This document shows, piece by piece, positions 49,368 through 61,147 of a DNA stretch of 64,000 nt. Below the pieces are notes generated by a model, which did no database searches, had not been told where the DNA came from, and saw only the letters and a program-made list of their open reading frames with translations. Source of the DNA: Lates calcarifer (Eukaryota > Chordata > Actinopteri > Centropomidae); assembly GCF_001640805.2 (NCBI RefSeq), contig NC_066851.1, forward strand, positions 10,623,550 through 10,687,549. Direction: 5' to 3'. The position numbers and the translations under genes were made by a program. The first letter of the stretch is position 1. Every line of letters begins with the position of its first letter.

Positions 49368-52300
49368 CTGGGAGGGACACACACAGACAGGCCCGAGCAA
49401 ACGTTACACACAAATATGATGAAGTAGCTTCCTCCCTCAACACACAGATATACATATAAAAAAGTATCATTTCATAGAATCAATACATGCAAGCGTTGCA
49501 CATTTGCAAACACGGCAGTTTACGTGCAGCCTCCGTACAGTGGCTTTTTTTTCTATCTTAATTTTTCTTCATTAATCCATGTTTTCAACACAGAGAATAT
49601 TTAATGAGGAGAGGTGCTGGGGTGCATGTGGCTGAGTCATTGCAGAGTTCACATAAACAAATTACACCTGCTCTATGCCTCCTGTGTCATATGTCAGGAG
49701 CCCTGAAATAGGAAAAGCCCCCCCCCCACCAGCATAATAGCCCTGACTTCAGAGATGTAAAGTTAAGGTCAAGGTCCGTTCCATCAGTTAGGTAGGTGGG
49801 GGTGGGGGTGGGGGACGTGATCCTGTGCAGTGTGTATGTTTGTGTATGGGAGGAGTGAAAGAGAGAAAAAGAGCTAAGACACAGCGACAGACCAAAAGAT
49901 TTAAGTTAAAATCATGTTATAAACAACCATCCTGCATCTCAAAGAGGATTTTAAGAACAATATGGCATGCTGTTTCAAGATGCTAATAACATAACCTGTA
50001 AAAATAAACTGATGACAGACTGCAAAACAACAGAGAACCATACAGAAGAAAGCTCCTTGTTAACCAGCATGGCTCATCTCAGACGGCTGGCTACATAAAG
50101 CTCACAGCCCTAACAGGCACATGCTACAATAAGGCCCCGTCAGGGCAGCCTTTTAACAGGCAGCATGTTCCATGACCTCAACACCCATAAATCACATGAC
50201 GGGTGAGCAGGCATGGGGTGTCGAGAGCTGTGCAGGGCACGCTTTGAGCGAAGTCTCTATGTTGTATAATCAATAGATATAAAAATAAATGGCCTGACCG
50301 TTATTCTCTCCCTGCTACCCCTCTCTAATAAAATCCCAGTAATGCATATTTCATTTACTTTTATACTTATTGATTAGCTGTACTCCAGTTAGTAAATCAC
50401 GTGCCTATCGATCCCTCAATCGTACCTCTGTCGGACAGCACATAACCAGCCATTTGCGCCCCTGATAAAGAGCTCAGGCATTGAACTCCCCACAGTAAAT
50501 CTTTGCAAACTAACTTTTTAATTCCAAAATCGATCCACGTTTAAACGTCGCATTATTTCACGAGGCACGCCTGCGGTATTAAAAGTAATACCCTGATGCA
50601 TTTGGTCTTAATGTGTGGAGGTCCATCCCTCCATCTCCTCACTCATTACACCGAGGCGGAGGCACTCCGGGGGCTCCCCGGTGGGCCTGGAGGGGAGGCG
50701 AGGGGTCCTCCCCTGCCGCTGAGAGCTCCTGGGGGCCGACGGGAGCCCACTGAGACACTCAGCACAATGCTAATCAAACATGAGAATACCATCAGCTGGC
50801 TCATTAACCAAGACAAAACACCACCATTCATCTCAGAGCAGAACCCAAAGGCTTTTTATAAGCATGTTACGTGGCTCTGTGTAAAACTGAAAGAAGTGGT
50901 AAAAAAAACACACAACTCTGTTTTTATTATTTAACATCTGTTACTTCATCAGCTTTAACAGCTTGACAGATGTTGGCCTGTTGTTTTGTCCCTAAATATA
51001 CAGAAACTGTGATGAGAAAACAAAGACTGACTTAGAGGCAATGAGCAATGAAAAAACAAGTAATATATGATGAAGATGGGTAACAACAACTGAATTCTAT
51101 CAAAGACACAAGGACACTGAGGAAAAAGTCTCCAAGATGGATTTTTTCAGGTCATATGAGACACTTTTAAATGCAGCACCGTCCCTTAGGGTACAAAGTA
51201 AAACAACACTGACACAGGGTCAATTGTAATTTTGGCGCCCACATCCAAAAGCAAATATATCAATTAAAAATAATAAATCAAAAGAGGAGTGAGGAGCTGC
51301 AGTTACAAAATGGCTATCTATTTTCATTAGGGTACATGGTGCTTCAGGTGTGAGCAGGATCTCAAGATTAATAGAGGTATTCAAATGAATCAGAAAGGAT
51401 TAGGGTCTCCAGGGAACATAATCGATAGCTCCAAATCAATAATCAATAGGCCACTCACACCAATATACTAACTGCTGACACCGAGATCTCACAATTAAAA
51501 TGAAAACTGGGAAGGGAGTGGCGTAAGACTATGATTTATCTCACAGCACAAGTGTCATTTAGAAATAAATAAGTCAATAGATAAAAGCTGCTGCTGCCCG
51601 GCTCAGGTGGGAGGCAGTTATGCATTTTAACGTGGCCGCCATCCCCGAGCATTACCGCCAAATCCCACAAAGCATTGCGCCGATACCAGGATAAACAGCA
51701 TGCAACCTTGCACAGCCTTTATCAACTTAACATCAAATCTCTGATTGTCGCCGTCAAGCGCTCTCCAAACAGGAGATGACAGCTTTTATTAATACAGTAT
51801 CATTTCAACCTGGCTGCAGTGTGAGATTAATGTTTACACTCAACCCACAGAGAAAACACTTTTCTCTCAAGGGTGTTTGGAAACAAAGAAAAGTCAGATG
51901 TACAGGAGTTTGGTGCTTAGAAATCGATCACGCGGGCGAGATGTTTAAGAGAAATGAAAATGTAGTGAAGAGAAAAATCAAGAGCGGACATTGAAAAGTT
52001 TGTTAAGAGCAGGTAGGAGCAGCTGTAGCATTTCTCATTGTCATGCAAAAAAGTATTTCTAATCATCTGGTGTGTGTGTGTGTGTGAGTGTGTTTCAGAG
52101 GAAGTTAGAGGAAGTAAATGGGTGCTGTGTGTGTGGAGCTGGGTCGTAAGGACAGAGCAGCCATCTCACTGGAGAGTGGATTTGAGCAGCTTTGGGAGAT
52201 AGATTCAGCTCGTGCCGTCCAACGGGACACATCAGAAGCCCCTCTCGTCAATCCCCCCTCTCTCCCTCATTCATTTGGGAGTATGATTTATACTTTTTGA

Positions 52301-54038
52301 AGTGAAGGGTCTTGAATCCCACTATAAAGGAATTAAGAGGTCTCCCCTGAGTCCGCCATTCAAATGAGAGCATGGCAGGGATATGAGGGCTTTTTAATAG
52401 AGAGAAATTAGTATTCACAATGCCTCAAACTGGAATCTGAAGGAACCTTTCAGGTGGAGAAGAAAGGGCCAGTTTAGAAAAGAAAGCCCTAAGAAGTCGG
52501 GGGCTTTTCATAGCAGTCGTGTTTTTGCCCCTCATCAAGGAGTGCTGGAGCGCTCTGTGAAATAACCCAAGAGAGAGGGGAGGAAAAAGGGTGTGTGTGA
52601 AACAAAAATTAAGAATGCACCATAAATAGGCAGAGTGGAAACAATACAATGAGGAGTCCCACAGTCTCGAGGCCAAAGGGGCTGCTCAGCTCCTCAATAG
52701 TCCCCCATGCAGATCCAACAGTTTCAGGGATGACTGGGAGCGATGTGATGCTTTGACAAACATCTTTTGGATAAAGCCTTTTTTTTATTGTTTTTGTGCA
52801 GACCCAAAAATGCGGGGATTTGAATCTGCATTATAACTATGTCAACACATAGTATTTCTCTGTTTGGGAACTGTGACCTTGAAAACCGTTGACTTGGAGT
52901 TGGTGCATCCAATTGTAACAGTCTATTGTAACTTCAGCCAAGACTTGGGGCCAGGATTGCCATTAACACCAACACTGGAGACCCATGGGCCTCTGTACGG
53001 ATGACATGTTTCAAAAGTCAGCTACAGAAAATGATACATTATTACTGGATGCTGTTCAACATGGTCAAATACAATGGATTTTCATTTGCTCTACCATTCC
53101 CTCTTGTTAGAGTTTTTAGTGACACCAAACATAAGTATGTCAGTATGTAGAGTATCAATCTGTGCATTTGTTTGGCAGACAAAGTGAAACATGCACAGCA
53201 CATATAATATATAAAACATGCATATATGTGTATTATACCACTGCAAAGAACATGCATTGAGTATTAATTAAGATTAAATCTTTCTCTGGTGTATTTGCAA
53301 TAAGAATATTTCAGCCTTAAAACATGCCCTGAATTCACTAATTTACACAGAAAAACAGCTGACAATTATCTCCTGTAAAGTCACTCAAACACACATTAAG
53401 GTGTGTGTTCCTGTCCTTTACAGTCTATTCCCATTTCAACGGGGATGAAGAAGATTTGGAGCCATCAATCACAACCCACTGAATGAATCTGCCCACACAC
53501 AGACAGTTCAACATAGATTACTTTTGTTAAGAGTGACCTATGCTCTGCAACTGATTCATTTAAGTGACTTGGCCACAGACTTGTCTATCAATATATTGAG
53601 TTTTGATTGAAAAGACTGGTGTCTCCAATAGGCCCTTGAGAGGCTGCTTTATTTAACATGGCATCAACTACCTGTTTCTGCAGATTGAGGAGGAACATCT
53701 GAGATGGGAGCTCTCTGACACCATGTCAATAGGACACACGGGTAATGGGCACAAAGGATTCAACTGGAAATTGGAGAGTATCAATAACATTTAGATTTTG
53801 AAATTTTACCATTATAGTCTGAACAAACTGGGGTCAAAAAGATAATGAGACTTGGAAAAAACTCGTATTGTTACATACCTGGCTTCGGTCTCGTTTTCCA
53901 ACAGAAGGCAGCCAAAAGCTAAAGGGAAATGTTAAAAGCATAATTATTGGACACAAAACAATGATGGAAACAGATGGACTTAATACCACTTGTAATGTTG
54001 TTGTTTTTAAGGGATTGAAACAGTATAATGTATCTTAC
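49368..54038. other. gpatch2 intron between the last two identified exons
   Basis: A vertebrate exon of about 30 codons is expected somewhere here but was not recognised. The GC-rich block at 50640-50765 has an acceptor-like CTCAG and ACCCCAG on the minus strand, but its frames do not join both neighbours. Candidate regulatory sequence lies at 51380-51760. A short TG repeat is at 52073-52092. Confidence 0.4.
51380..51760. promoter_or_regulatory. Candidate intronic conserved element
   Basis: Complex single-copy sequence with ATAATCGATAGC, AATCAATAATCAATAGGCC, GTCAATAGATAAAAGC, CATTTTAACGTGGCC, and ATTACCGCCAAATCCCAC. The dense ATCAATA/TCGATA words and mixed composition suggest an enhancer inside gpatch2. 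It could act on esrrg as easily as on gpatch2. Conservation was not tested. Confidence 0.3.
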
Positions 54039-54103
54039 TCTCTCTGGTAAGGATCTTGGGAGAAATGTCTCAGTCTCTCTACAAACACTGGCATGCTGTT
54101 GCC
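54039..54103 (-). CDS. gpatch2: gpatch2 exon, sixth identified
   Basis: The minus-strand acceptor TTATGTTGAACAG is followed by 65 coding bases and a GTAAGA donor. It encodes GNSMPVFVERLRHFSQDPYQR plus two bases, GA. The mammalian protein has GNKRMVHFSPD at the matching place, so GN.M and HFS.D are conserved. The exon begins in phase 0 after the preceding exon. Read through, the frame meets TAA at once, consistent with a real exon boundary. Confidence 0.8.
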
Positions 54104-54187
54104 CTGTTCAACATAAAGCAGACACACAGTAAGAAACAAACATAAGAATGTTTCAACAACTGCAAGTCTACTTATGTTTGCTTTAAC

Positions 54188-54267
54188 CTTGCTGGGAATC
54201 CTCCTCCTATCCTTCCTGATGCAGCAGGCAGCAGAGCCAGGCAGTCGTTTAAGACGTGAATGATACC
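54188..54267 (-). CDS. gpatch2: gpatch2 exon, fifth identified
   Basis: The acceptor TTTTTCCGTTGCAG precedes 80 coding bases and a GTTAAA donor. It encodes the second part of the glycine in PSRRG, then YHSRLKRLPG, and ends DRRRIPSK. The mammalian counterpart reads G-F-Q-A-R-L-S-R-L-H-G. The donor is weaker than consensus, but the frame and the following exon agree. Only 84 bases of intron separate it from the next exon. Confidence 0.85.
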
Positions 54268-54729
54268 CTGCAACGGAAAAAATGAGCAGATTTATTTTCC
54301 TGTGTTGCAAAATCATCAGAAAAGAATCAGGAAAATAGACAAGGCAAGGCAAAGATAATTACCTGTATATACTGTAAGGCACACAAGAAAACATTTAACT
54401 AATAAGAAATTAAACATTTTAAAAACAGCAGACTGACCCTCTGGCTTTATTTGACCCTGGGGACACTGAGAAGACCAGTGCCAGTTGACCTGACCAGGTC
54501 AGGGTGGCTCATGGCATTTAAGTAATATCCAATACAGAATACACTGCACTGCGGAGTATCTGAATGGTTTATAGCCAAGCACAGTTGTAGCATACTGGAA
54601 GCCAATACAGTTAAGAAAGGCAGGCGGTTTGTTCTCATTCTACAGGATAAAAAATAGGCAGAGTCCTTCCAAGACTATCGTGTGTTCCAGAGGAATTTGT
54701 GTCTAAAAGACAAAATGATCCTCTATTAC

Positions 54730-54888
54730 CTCTCCGAGAGGGTCGTGCAGGCTGCAGGAAGGTGGGCGATGGGCGGTTATCCTCGAGGGAAAGCTGGTTG
54801 TCCGAGTCCCAGTTGGGCAACAAGCTGGCCACGCCTGCCCCAGCTCCACAGTCCCCTTCAAAGAACCAGTCACTCTGTTCGTCATCGC
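54730..54888 (-). CDS. gpatch2: gpatch2 exon, fourth identified (DDEQSDWF exon)
   Basis: The acceptor TCTGTGTATAG precedes 159 coding bases and a GTAATA donor. It encodes DDEQSDWFFEGDCGAGAG, LLPNWDSD and ends PARPSRR plus one base of glycine. DDEQSDWF.E is among the most conserved stretches of the family outside the G-patch, and PSRRG is also shared. The acidic-aromatic motif followed by a glycine/alanine-rich turn fits the family. An open frame on the opposite strand is a shadow. Confidence 0.93.
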
Positions 54889-55606
54889 CTATACACAGAG
54901 GCAGGGAAGATGTTGCATGGGTTAGCGTGTCACCGCTGCATGTTTCTATCAAATTTTTACCCAACCTACTTTTCTAAAATTTCCAATGTGTTATAGTACT
55001 ACACCAAACCCACTCTAAGCTCCACTTAAATCTGCAGTGCCACCATACACACACCAATTTACCTTAGTAGTACCATCGCAGCCTTCGTTGAAATGCTGAA
55101 GTCAAAAGCACCACCTTGGTTAAAATTGCTATGCCCAAAAATCAAGTAGGTGCACTTCTAACCACAGCGTTGTTTGAGGACAGCTAGCTCTTCTCAAACC
55201 TGTCAGTCAGCAAAGCGCACGCAGGAACCATGCCTCTCACAGTCAAGGTGTAGTGACAACTGTTAAATCAGAGGCCGCCTGGCCCCGCCACGGCTAATGA
55301 GATTAGCAAAGGCTTCAGCGCTCATTAACACGACATGACAACGTCTTATTAGAGTCGCCTGGGTGCCCAGCAACCAGCCCATTGTATCGAAACCTCCCTG
55401 TCTAGCCCCAGCATTCCCTCAGAGCCGAGGAGGGTATTGTCCAAATCTGACAGCTCCTCATCTTTCTTTCGAATAATAAAAAATGTTTCATCCGTGAGCT
55501 CAACATACTCCAAATCCAATCCAAGCTGTTTAACTACAAGTTTTAATTACAATAAGTGATGAAGCTGCTGCACTGTACTTTTTGAGTATTTGTTTTTTTT
55601 TAATAC
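54889..55606. other. gpatch2 intron with a candidate element at 55250-55400
   Basis: No exon. At 55250-55400 there is compact, complex sequence with GGCTAATGAGATTAGC and CGTCTTATTAGAGTCGCC, flanked by plainer DNA. It is a small enhancer candidate. Confidence 0.3.
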
Positions 55607-55668
55607 CTTGTCTTCCTTCATCATTGGTGAAAAGGCCAGGGTCACTGCTGCATGTACTGCTGGTTTCC
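55607..55668 (-). CDS. gpatch2: gpatch2 exon, third identified (GLFTNDEGRQ exon)
   Basis: The acceptor TTTTTCTCTGCAG precedes 62 coding bases and a GTATTA donor. One base completes the glycine from exon 2, then ETSSTCSSDPGLFTNDEGRQ follows, with one base left for the next glycine. GLFTNDEGRQGDDEQSDWF is continuous in the family and is rebuilt exactly across this junction. The exon is too short to appear as an open frame on its own. Confidence 0.93.
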
Positions 55669-56794
55669 CTGCAGAGAAAAAAGGAAAAACATCACATGTG
55701 AATGACCTGTTTCTTTAATATCAATGACATCTGAGGATGAGGAACTCTGTTTTGATTTGTCATCTCAAACCTGATGGGTTCTTTAGGTCAGACAATGTTA
55801 TAGCATCTGAAAAGTGAACAATGTAAATCAAAAATTTACATGCCCCTGTAATGTCAATATTTAACATGTAGCATTCAATAATGGAAATAATGAAGAAGTC
55901 CGGAGCTAGAGGTCGACATAAATGGAAATGACACAAAAAGACAGAGCGTGCTGTGTTCTCCCTTGTTGCGATAGCAAACACAAAGGCACGAGGAGAGACT
56001 CTGATCGAAGCCACTGAGTGACATGCACAATCTAATTGAATATCCTCCGCTGTCAGCTCCAATCTAATCTGGCCTGCGTTGTGGAGGATGACAGGAGAGC
56101 GAAACACATTCCCCCTACCCGCCCCTCCCTCTGGGTGTGCCCCACACACAGAGCGACCCACAGACGTGCCGCTTCCACACAACAACTGGCCAACATCTGC
56201 TGTGTGGGCTGCCACTTCTTATTGCCTAGCTTGCTCCATCCCCAGGCAAACCCGGTTACACTCCACCTCCACACCCTCTGTGCCCCCACCCCCCACTCAC
56301 ACAGACCACCCTGGATTTCTCTGCCTTTCTCACACCTCAGCCACCTTGGACTGGGACCTCCAGACACTCCAAGGTCATGGGGGCAGTCAGGGGAAGGGTG
56401 GAAGTGATGAAGATAGAGTGACAAGAACTTGAAAAAGGGTTTCTTTTTATACCAAGATGTCACACTGCTGTTATTGCCTACTTCAAAGAAAAGTAACAAG
56501 CATGTGTATTTATAGTAAGTGATAATAAATATATTTATATTTCCTAAAACACGTTTCTAAATTCCAGCTTGCTTAAAGTCACATCCATGCACTTAAGTCC
56601 TTCATCACTTCATTTTGAGTCAAGTCTATATATGTTGTACTGCAACCATGAACACTTGCTAATGTGTATTAATCCGCAAGTGAAAATAGTCCTCAACAAG
56701 AGCACTAGTTATTCCTGTTGGGTTAACATTTGTGAAAAACTACAGTGCCCAGCTGTTTTGGGAACTCACTGAGCCTTTTTTAAAAATGCAACTC

Positions 56795-56930
56795 TATTTC
56801 ATTTCATTTTCTTTATTGAAGGAAGATGCACATTTATCAACATTTACTGTAAATGTGCCAGTGTTACCCAGGTAGCTAGTGTTGCTGCAGCTGAAGCTGC
56901 AGTCCTCTTGTGTATTTATTTATTTGTGAC
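56795..56930 (+). mobile_element. Short dispersed repeat fragment
   Basis: TTTATTGAAGGAAGATGCAC, ATTTATCAACATTTACTGTA, AATGTGCCAGTGTTACCCAG and GCTGCAGTCC follow the order of a common fish short repeat. It is non-coding and diverged. Confidence 0.45.
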
Positions 56931-59854
56931 CTGAATTGTTAAGGTTTTTGTTCTGTGTAGGAAATGAGTACAGCTGTGGTTACAGAAGTCATTGAGTGTT
57001 GAGAGCTGTAACATCTCTGTCCTTTAAATGAAGCTAACTTATGTTCAAACTACTTTATGAAAGAGAGAGAGCTTAATGCTCTTAACTGCCTTGCATTTTG
57101 CTCTCTGTTCATCGTCGCTGACCTTGCTCATAGGACAAAGCTGGAGGGTCAGATATGCGCTGATACGGTGCTTTGCCATATTGCAGACGGCTGCCAGTGA
57201 CGGCAGGATCAGAAAAACGTCCGTCCAGCCTGCGCGCCTCCCTAGCCAGATGGTCCTGCATCATCTCCCCTCACATCCATGAGAAGCAGATGTGAGAGGG
57301 AGCAGGCCTCTCCAGGGAATCTGGAAGATGCCTGGCCTAGCCAAGAGATCCTAGACCATCCCTCCACCCCCGTCCCACTCCCTTAGCCCCCTCTCTCCAG
57401 ACTGGTCCCCAGGCCTCTCCTCAGCTGTACCCCACCTCTGGACACATCGGTTGGCATCTGGAGCACACAACACTCCAACATCAGTAGAGGACACAGCCAC
57501 AAGCTCTTCAATAAGCAATAACTATCATTTTGGTTTTATGCTTCATTCCACAACCTTCCTCTCTGAAATTAGGAACCTGTGATGATTAACTACCAGCAGC
57601 ACAGCATCTTCCACCATTTCCTAAGCACAAAGATGTGTTTGCTTCTTATTGGAAGGGTTCTGTGCAAAGTTTGAAAAAGAATCACAGGTATAAACAATTA
57701 ATTAGAGACACCCATTAAGTATTTATCTGTATTAAAGGTGTAATGTGATGTCGCTTGGAGCAGCACAGGGCCGATGTGAGACCGTTTCCATTAAGTACTG
57801 CCTAATTAATGCCATGAATAATTGAGACCCCCATTTTTCTTGGGACCAAAAGAAACATCTCCTCTCTCTTCAGCAGTGACCTTTGTCAAGAAAAGTTGAC
57901 AAACATTTCGGGCAAACTTAGTCTTTGTTTCACATAGAGGTTTAAGACAAAAGATATCATTGCGGTGTTTGATGGGAGCTCACCAAACGCAGTGAGCAAA
58001 GTCTGCACAAAATAGCACTTCCTCAGTCGTTAAGTAAGATATTCTATTGAGGATTAGGTGCCATAAAAACAAATGAGTCTTAATTAGATAGAATACCATA
58101 TGTCCATGGTGAAACAAAAGCAAGGGCAAAAACAAAAACTGCATTCCAGCATTTTAGGGCTGAACTTAACTCCCGGCATGACCCTATTGTCTCCATACAA
58201 GCCAAAGAGGTGAAGCAAAACACAGTATCCAGATGAGCACTAATCATTAGGATATAATCCTCAGCTCCTGGGAGAGGCAGACCAGTTTGCACAGAGATTA
58301 CAGGCTAGCTGCCATTTATTGAGCCTGGGCTCATTCTGCAGAGGAATAAAGAAGAGGCAGAGACGAAGGGGGGCAAAGCGCTGATAACAATGGATCTGTG
58401 GGCTCTTCAAACAAGCCGCCCCAGCCCAAATCCATGCTCTCTTCCATGGGTGTCTGATTATAAGGTTATCCCACCCTCCCTGAGCTGCAGTAATTGGATT
58501 AGTCTCAGAGATTTATGAAAATTAACTTCAGCAAATGCTGCACTGCTTTCCCAAAAACTCCTCGTAGAGTTTTCAAAATACAAATTATAGCTATATGATA
58601 AAGCGCGAGTGTGAGAAAAGGGGACACAGTGGCTTTGTTTTTCCTGGTGGCAGAGCTGAAATCAACATCACCAGTAAGAAGCGCACAGCTGGAGACGGAG
58701 GCCAGGCGCGGGACAGCGTCTACCCACAGGTGAGGCCTGCTTGCCGGGGCCAGCCGGGGTGCCAGGTGGCCTCACTGCCAGCAGGCTGGGCCAGGGTCTA
58801 ATCAAGGATGTGGAGCCCAACTGGTGCTGCCAACATCTGCTCTCCTCGCACTTGGGTGGCTGAAGGCAAAGCTCCACTCAGTATGCACATAAGAGGAGTG
58901 ACCTTGAGGAGAGGCACGTTTTAAGAGACCAGACACTCCATATGAAAAAGGTTAATGGAATGAATGGAGACCAAAGAAAATCTGAGCGCTTCAAAAGACA
59001 TTTCAACAATGGCATCTGTGTCTGACATCAAATGGACCGTACACTCTCTGAGTATAAATATTGCTGTTGTACCACTGTCAGCCCCTCATCACTGCTGCCA
59101 TTTGTTCATATCCTTTGCCTCCGCCAGGGCTTAACCATTAGATTGTTGAGCCCTCAGTACTGTGTGGCAGTCTACTGATCAGCAATCAAGAGCGTTGGCG
59201 TTGTGTAAGTGAGAAATGATTGACAGCATGCCATGGTGTTCCCATTTATTTCTTCTCCGGAGCTGTTTTCTGTCAGAACGGCTATTGATTTTTCCATAAA
59301 GTAAGAAAACAAGTACCGTTTAGGGGCTAGGGAGGTCAGCACAAATGAAACCAGAGGATGTAAAGCCTTCTGTCTGTCCCATTACCAGTTACCTTAAACG
59401 TCTTCTTCTCACATTTTCTATATGATCGACAGATAATGAGATCACCAAGGAAATAACGCTGTGCAAGAGCATGGCAGGACTTCAGGGACAGGAACTCTGG
59501 TGCTTAAAAAAACACTAAAGTAAGATACAACTGACCAGCACTGGCCACCATTATGTGAAGCATTTAATACGAAACACCATTTATATATTGTGAAAAACAA
59601 GTTACTCAGCTATTCATTAATATTAATAAGGATGATCATTCACAAAATCCAAAAATTAAACAAATCTCTCTCCTCCTGATGGCTCTTCCTTTTGTCCCAT
59701 CAAGGGGATTTTTGGTGAGTTTTACCTTGACCAAACCAAGGAGTCCCAATTTCTATACAGCGCACTATATTTGAGTGTCCACCTAAATTCTGAGCGTAAA
59801 ATTTATGTACTACTTTCCACAATGGAACAAAAAAGTAGTGTCCATGGTTCTAAT

Positions 59855-60075
59855 GTTCTTCTGAAGTTTTATCTGGTGAAGGTGGAGAAAATTTTAACTT
59901 TATATAATGTTGGGTAGTTTAATATATAACAATGTGATCATTTCTTATTAGCTGGCCACATGTTCTGTATGTAAATCTCAATCTGCAATTCTACTTGTTA
60001 CTACAACTGTCAGATTAATGTAGTGAAGGGGGATAAAATACAGTGTTCCCCTCTTAAATGTGAATTATAAAGTAG
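59855..60075 (+). mobile_element. CCACTG-family repeat (copy D, internal fragment)
   Basis: GGTGAAGGTGGAGAAAATTT, AATGTTGGGTAGTTTAATAT, AGCTGGCCACATGTTCTGTA and CAACTGTCAGATTAATGTAG match the internal order of the family also seen at 23697-24150. Both ends are missing. Confidence 0.65.
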
Positions 60076-60372
60076 ACTGAAGAGAGTAAAGAATAAAAAC
60101 TGTTCTAAAGCACAAGTAAATCTATTTAATTACAGCAGAGTTGTATAGTGCTAAACGTCACACAATGCAATGCGTCACACTTTATAGATTTAAAAATTGT
60201 GGATTGTTAGTGATGGTACAAATTGAAAAGGTTTCATAACTATCCGAAAATATAGGAAGTAGTGAGCGAGTGAATGAGGGCGCTGAGGTTACAGTAGTTC
60301 ACTGTCACTGTCATTATGTCACAATTTAGTCTATATTCACTTCATTGTAGTAATCTAATGTACCTCTCCGCT

Positions 60373-60442
60373 GCTGTGCCTGTCCTAGTGTCCCAGAGTG
60401 CACACAAGAGGGTGCACTCTGGGACACTAGGACAGGCACAGC
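60373..60442. repeat. Perfect hairpin: 31-bp arms, 8-base loop
   Basis: The left arm 60373-60403 begins GCTGTGCCTGTCCTAGTG. The right arm 60412-60442 is its exact reverse complement, around the loop ACAAGAGG. There is no mismatch in 31 pairs, and pairing stops sharply at both ends. As RNA it would form a very stable stem-loop in either orientation. Perfect pairing is unlike a typical microRNA precursor and suggests either a very recent origin, such as template-switched copying, or a palindromic mobile sequence. Confidence 0.95.
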
Positions 60443-61147
60443 TTTAATTACCCAGCCCAAGACAGGAATTCATTTCAAAACAAATCAATACCACACCAAG
60501 TCACTTATTTATTTGTGACAATATTTCTCGAAAGGAAATAATGAGCTGGCAGATGCCCGGAGGCATAACTATCAAAGATCCCTCCCTGGTGATCATTTCA
60601 GCTATAGGAGATGAGGATGAAGAGACTCTATCATTCATTTTTAATGTCAACTCAATACTTTAAAGTGGAGTGGCATGATTGTGATACATTTTTTTGGTTT
60701 AGTTGAGGACATGCTGAATATTGACAACTGGCTCGATGAAGACAGGCAGTATAGATCATCTTAAATGTCGCCTTGTTTAATTGCTTCTGTCTGATAGTAG
60801 TTATGCCCATGACTTTTATGTTATGGGTTTAACTGCCTTAGTAACTTTCCATTTAAAGGGTAAAAAGGGCTTTTAGAGTTTTGAGCTCCTTTTTCGGTAT
60901 GGCTTTAATCTTGACTCTTTAAACAATGACAGGGTTAACATTTGGCTTGTTGCAAAACTGTAAGTTAAATAAAAGGTTTTGAAAGCTGGAAATGCTAATT
61001 TTTCACAAATAATGGACCTAAATGGAAGCCAGATGGAGACCTAACTGTGTACCATTATTGTGAAGAATTAAAGGGTTAGGTTTCACTCTAATATAAAGAA
61101 AAAATCAAGAAGAAAATGCAAATATCCTTCCTTGAATCCAACATTAC

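Larger units (their letters stand above)
55669..61147. other. gpatch2 intron 2
   Basis: No exon seen. It contains a candidate element at 57690-57850 (CAATTAATTAGAGAC, GCCTAATTAATGCC), a fish repeat fragment at 56795-56930, a CCACTG-family fragment at 59855-60075, and the perfect hairpin at 60373-60442. Opposing open frames at 55760-56499 lie in a GC-rich patch and are not recognisable proteins. Confidence 0.4.

Noticed and set aside
50640..50765. GC-rich block as the missing gpatch2 exon
   Set aside because: Acceptor-like sites exist on the minus strand, but no frame enters and leaves in the phases required by the neighbouring exons, and the residues do not resemble the family.
56053..56499. 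148-codon minus-strand frame in gpatch2 intron 2
   Set aside because: Opposing frames overlap it, no family match is visible, and the recognised exons join without it.
60373..60442. Hairpin called as a microRNA gene
   Set aside because: A perfect 31-bp stem without bulges and with a small loop is unlike most microRNA precursors, and I recognise no mature sequence.
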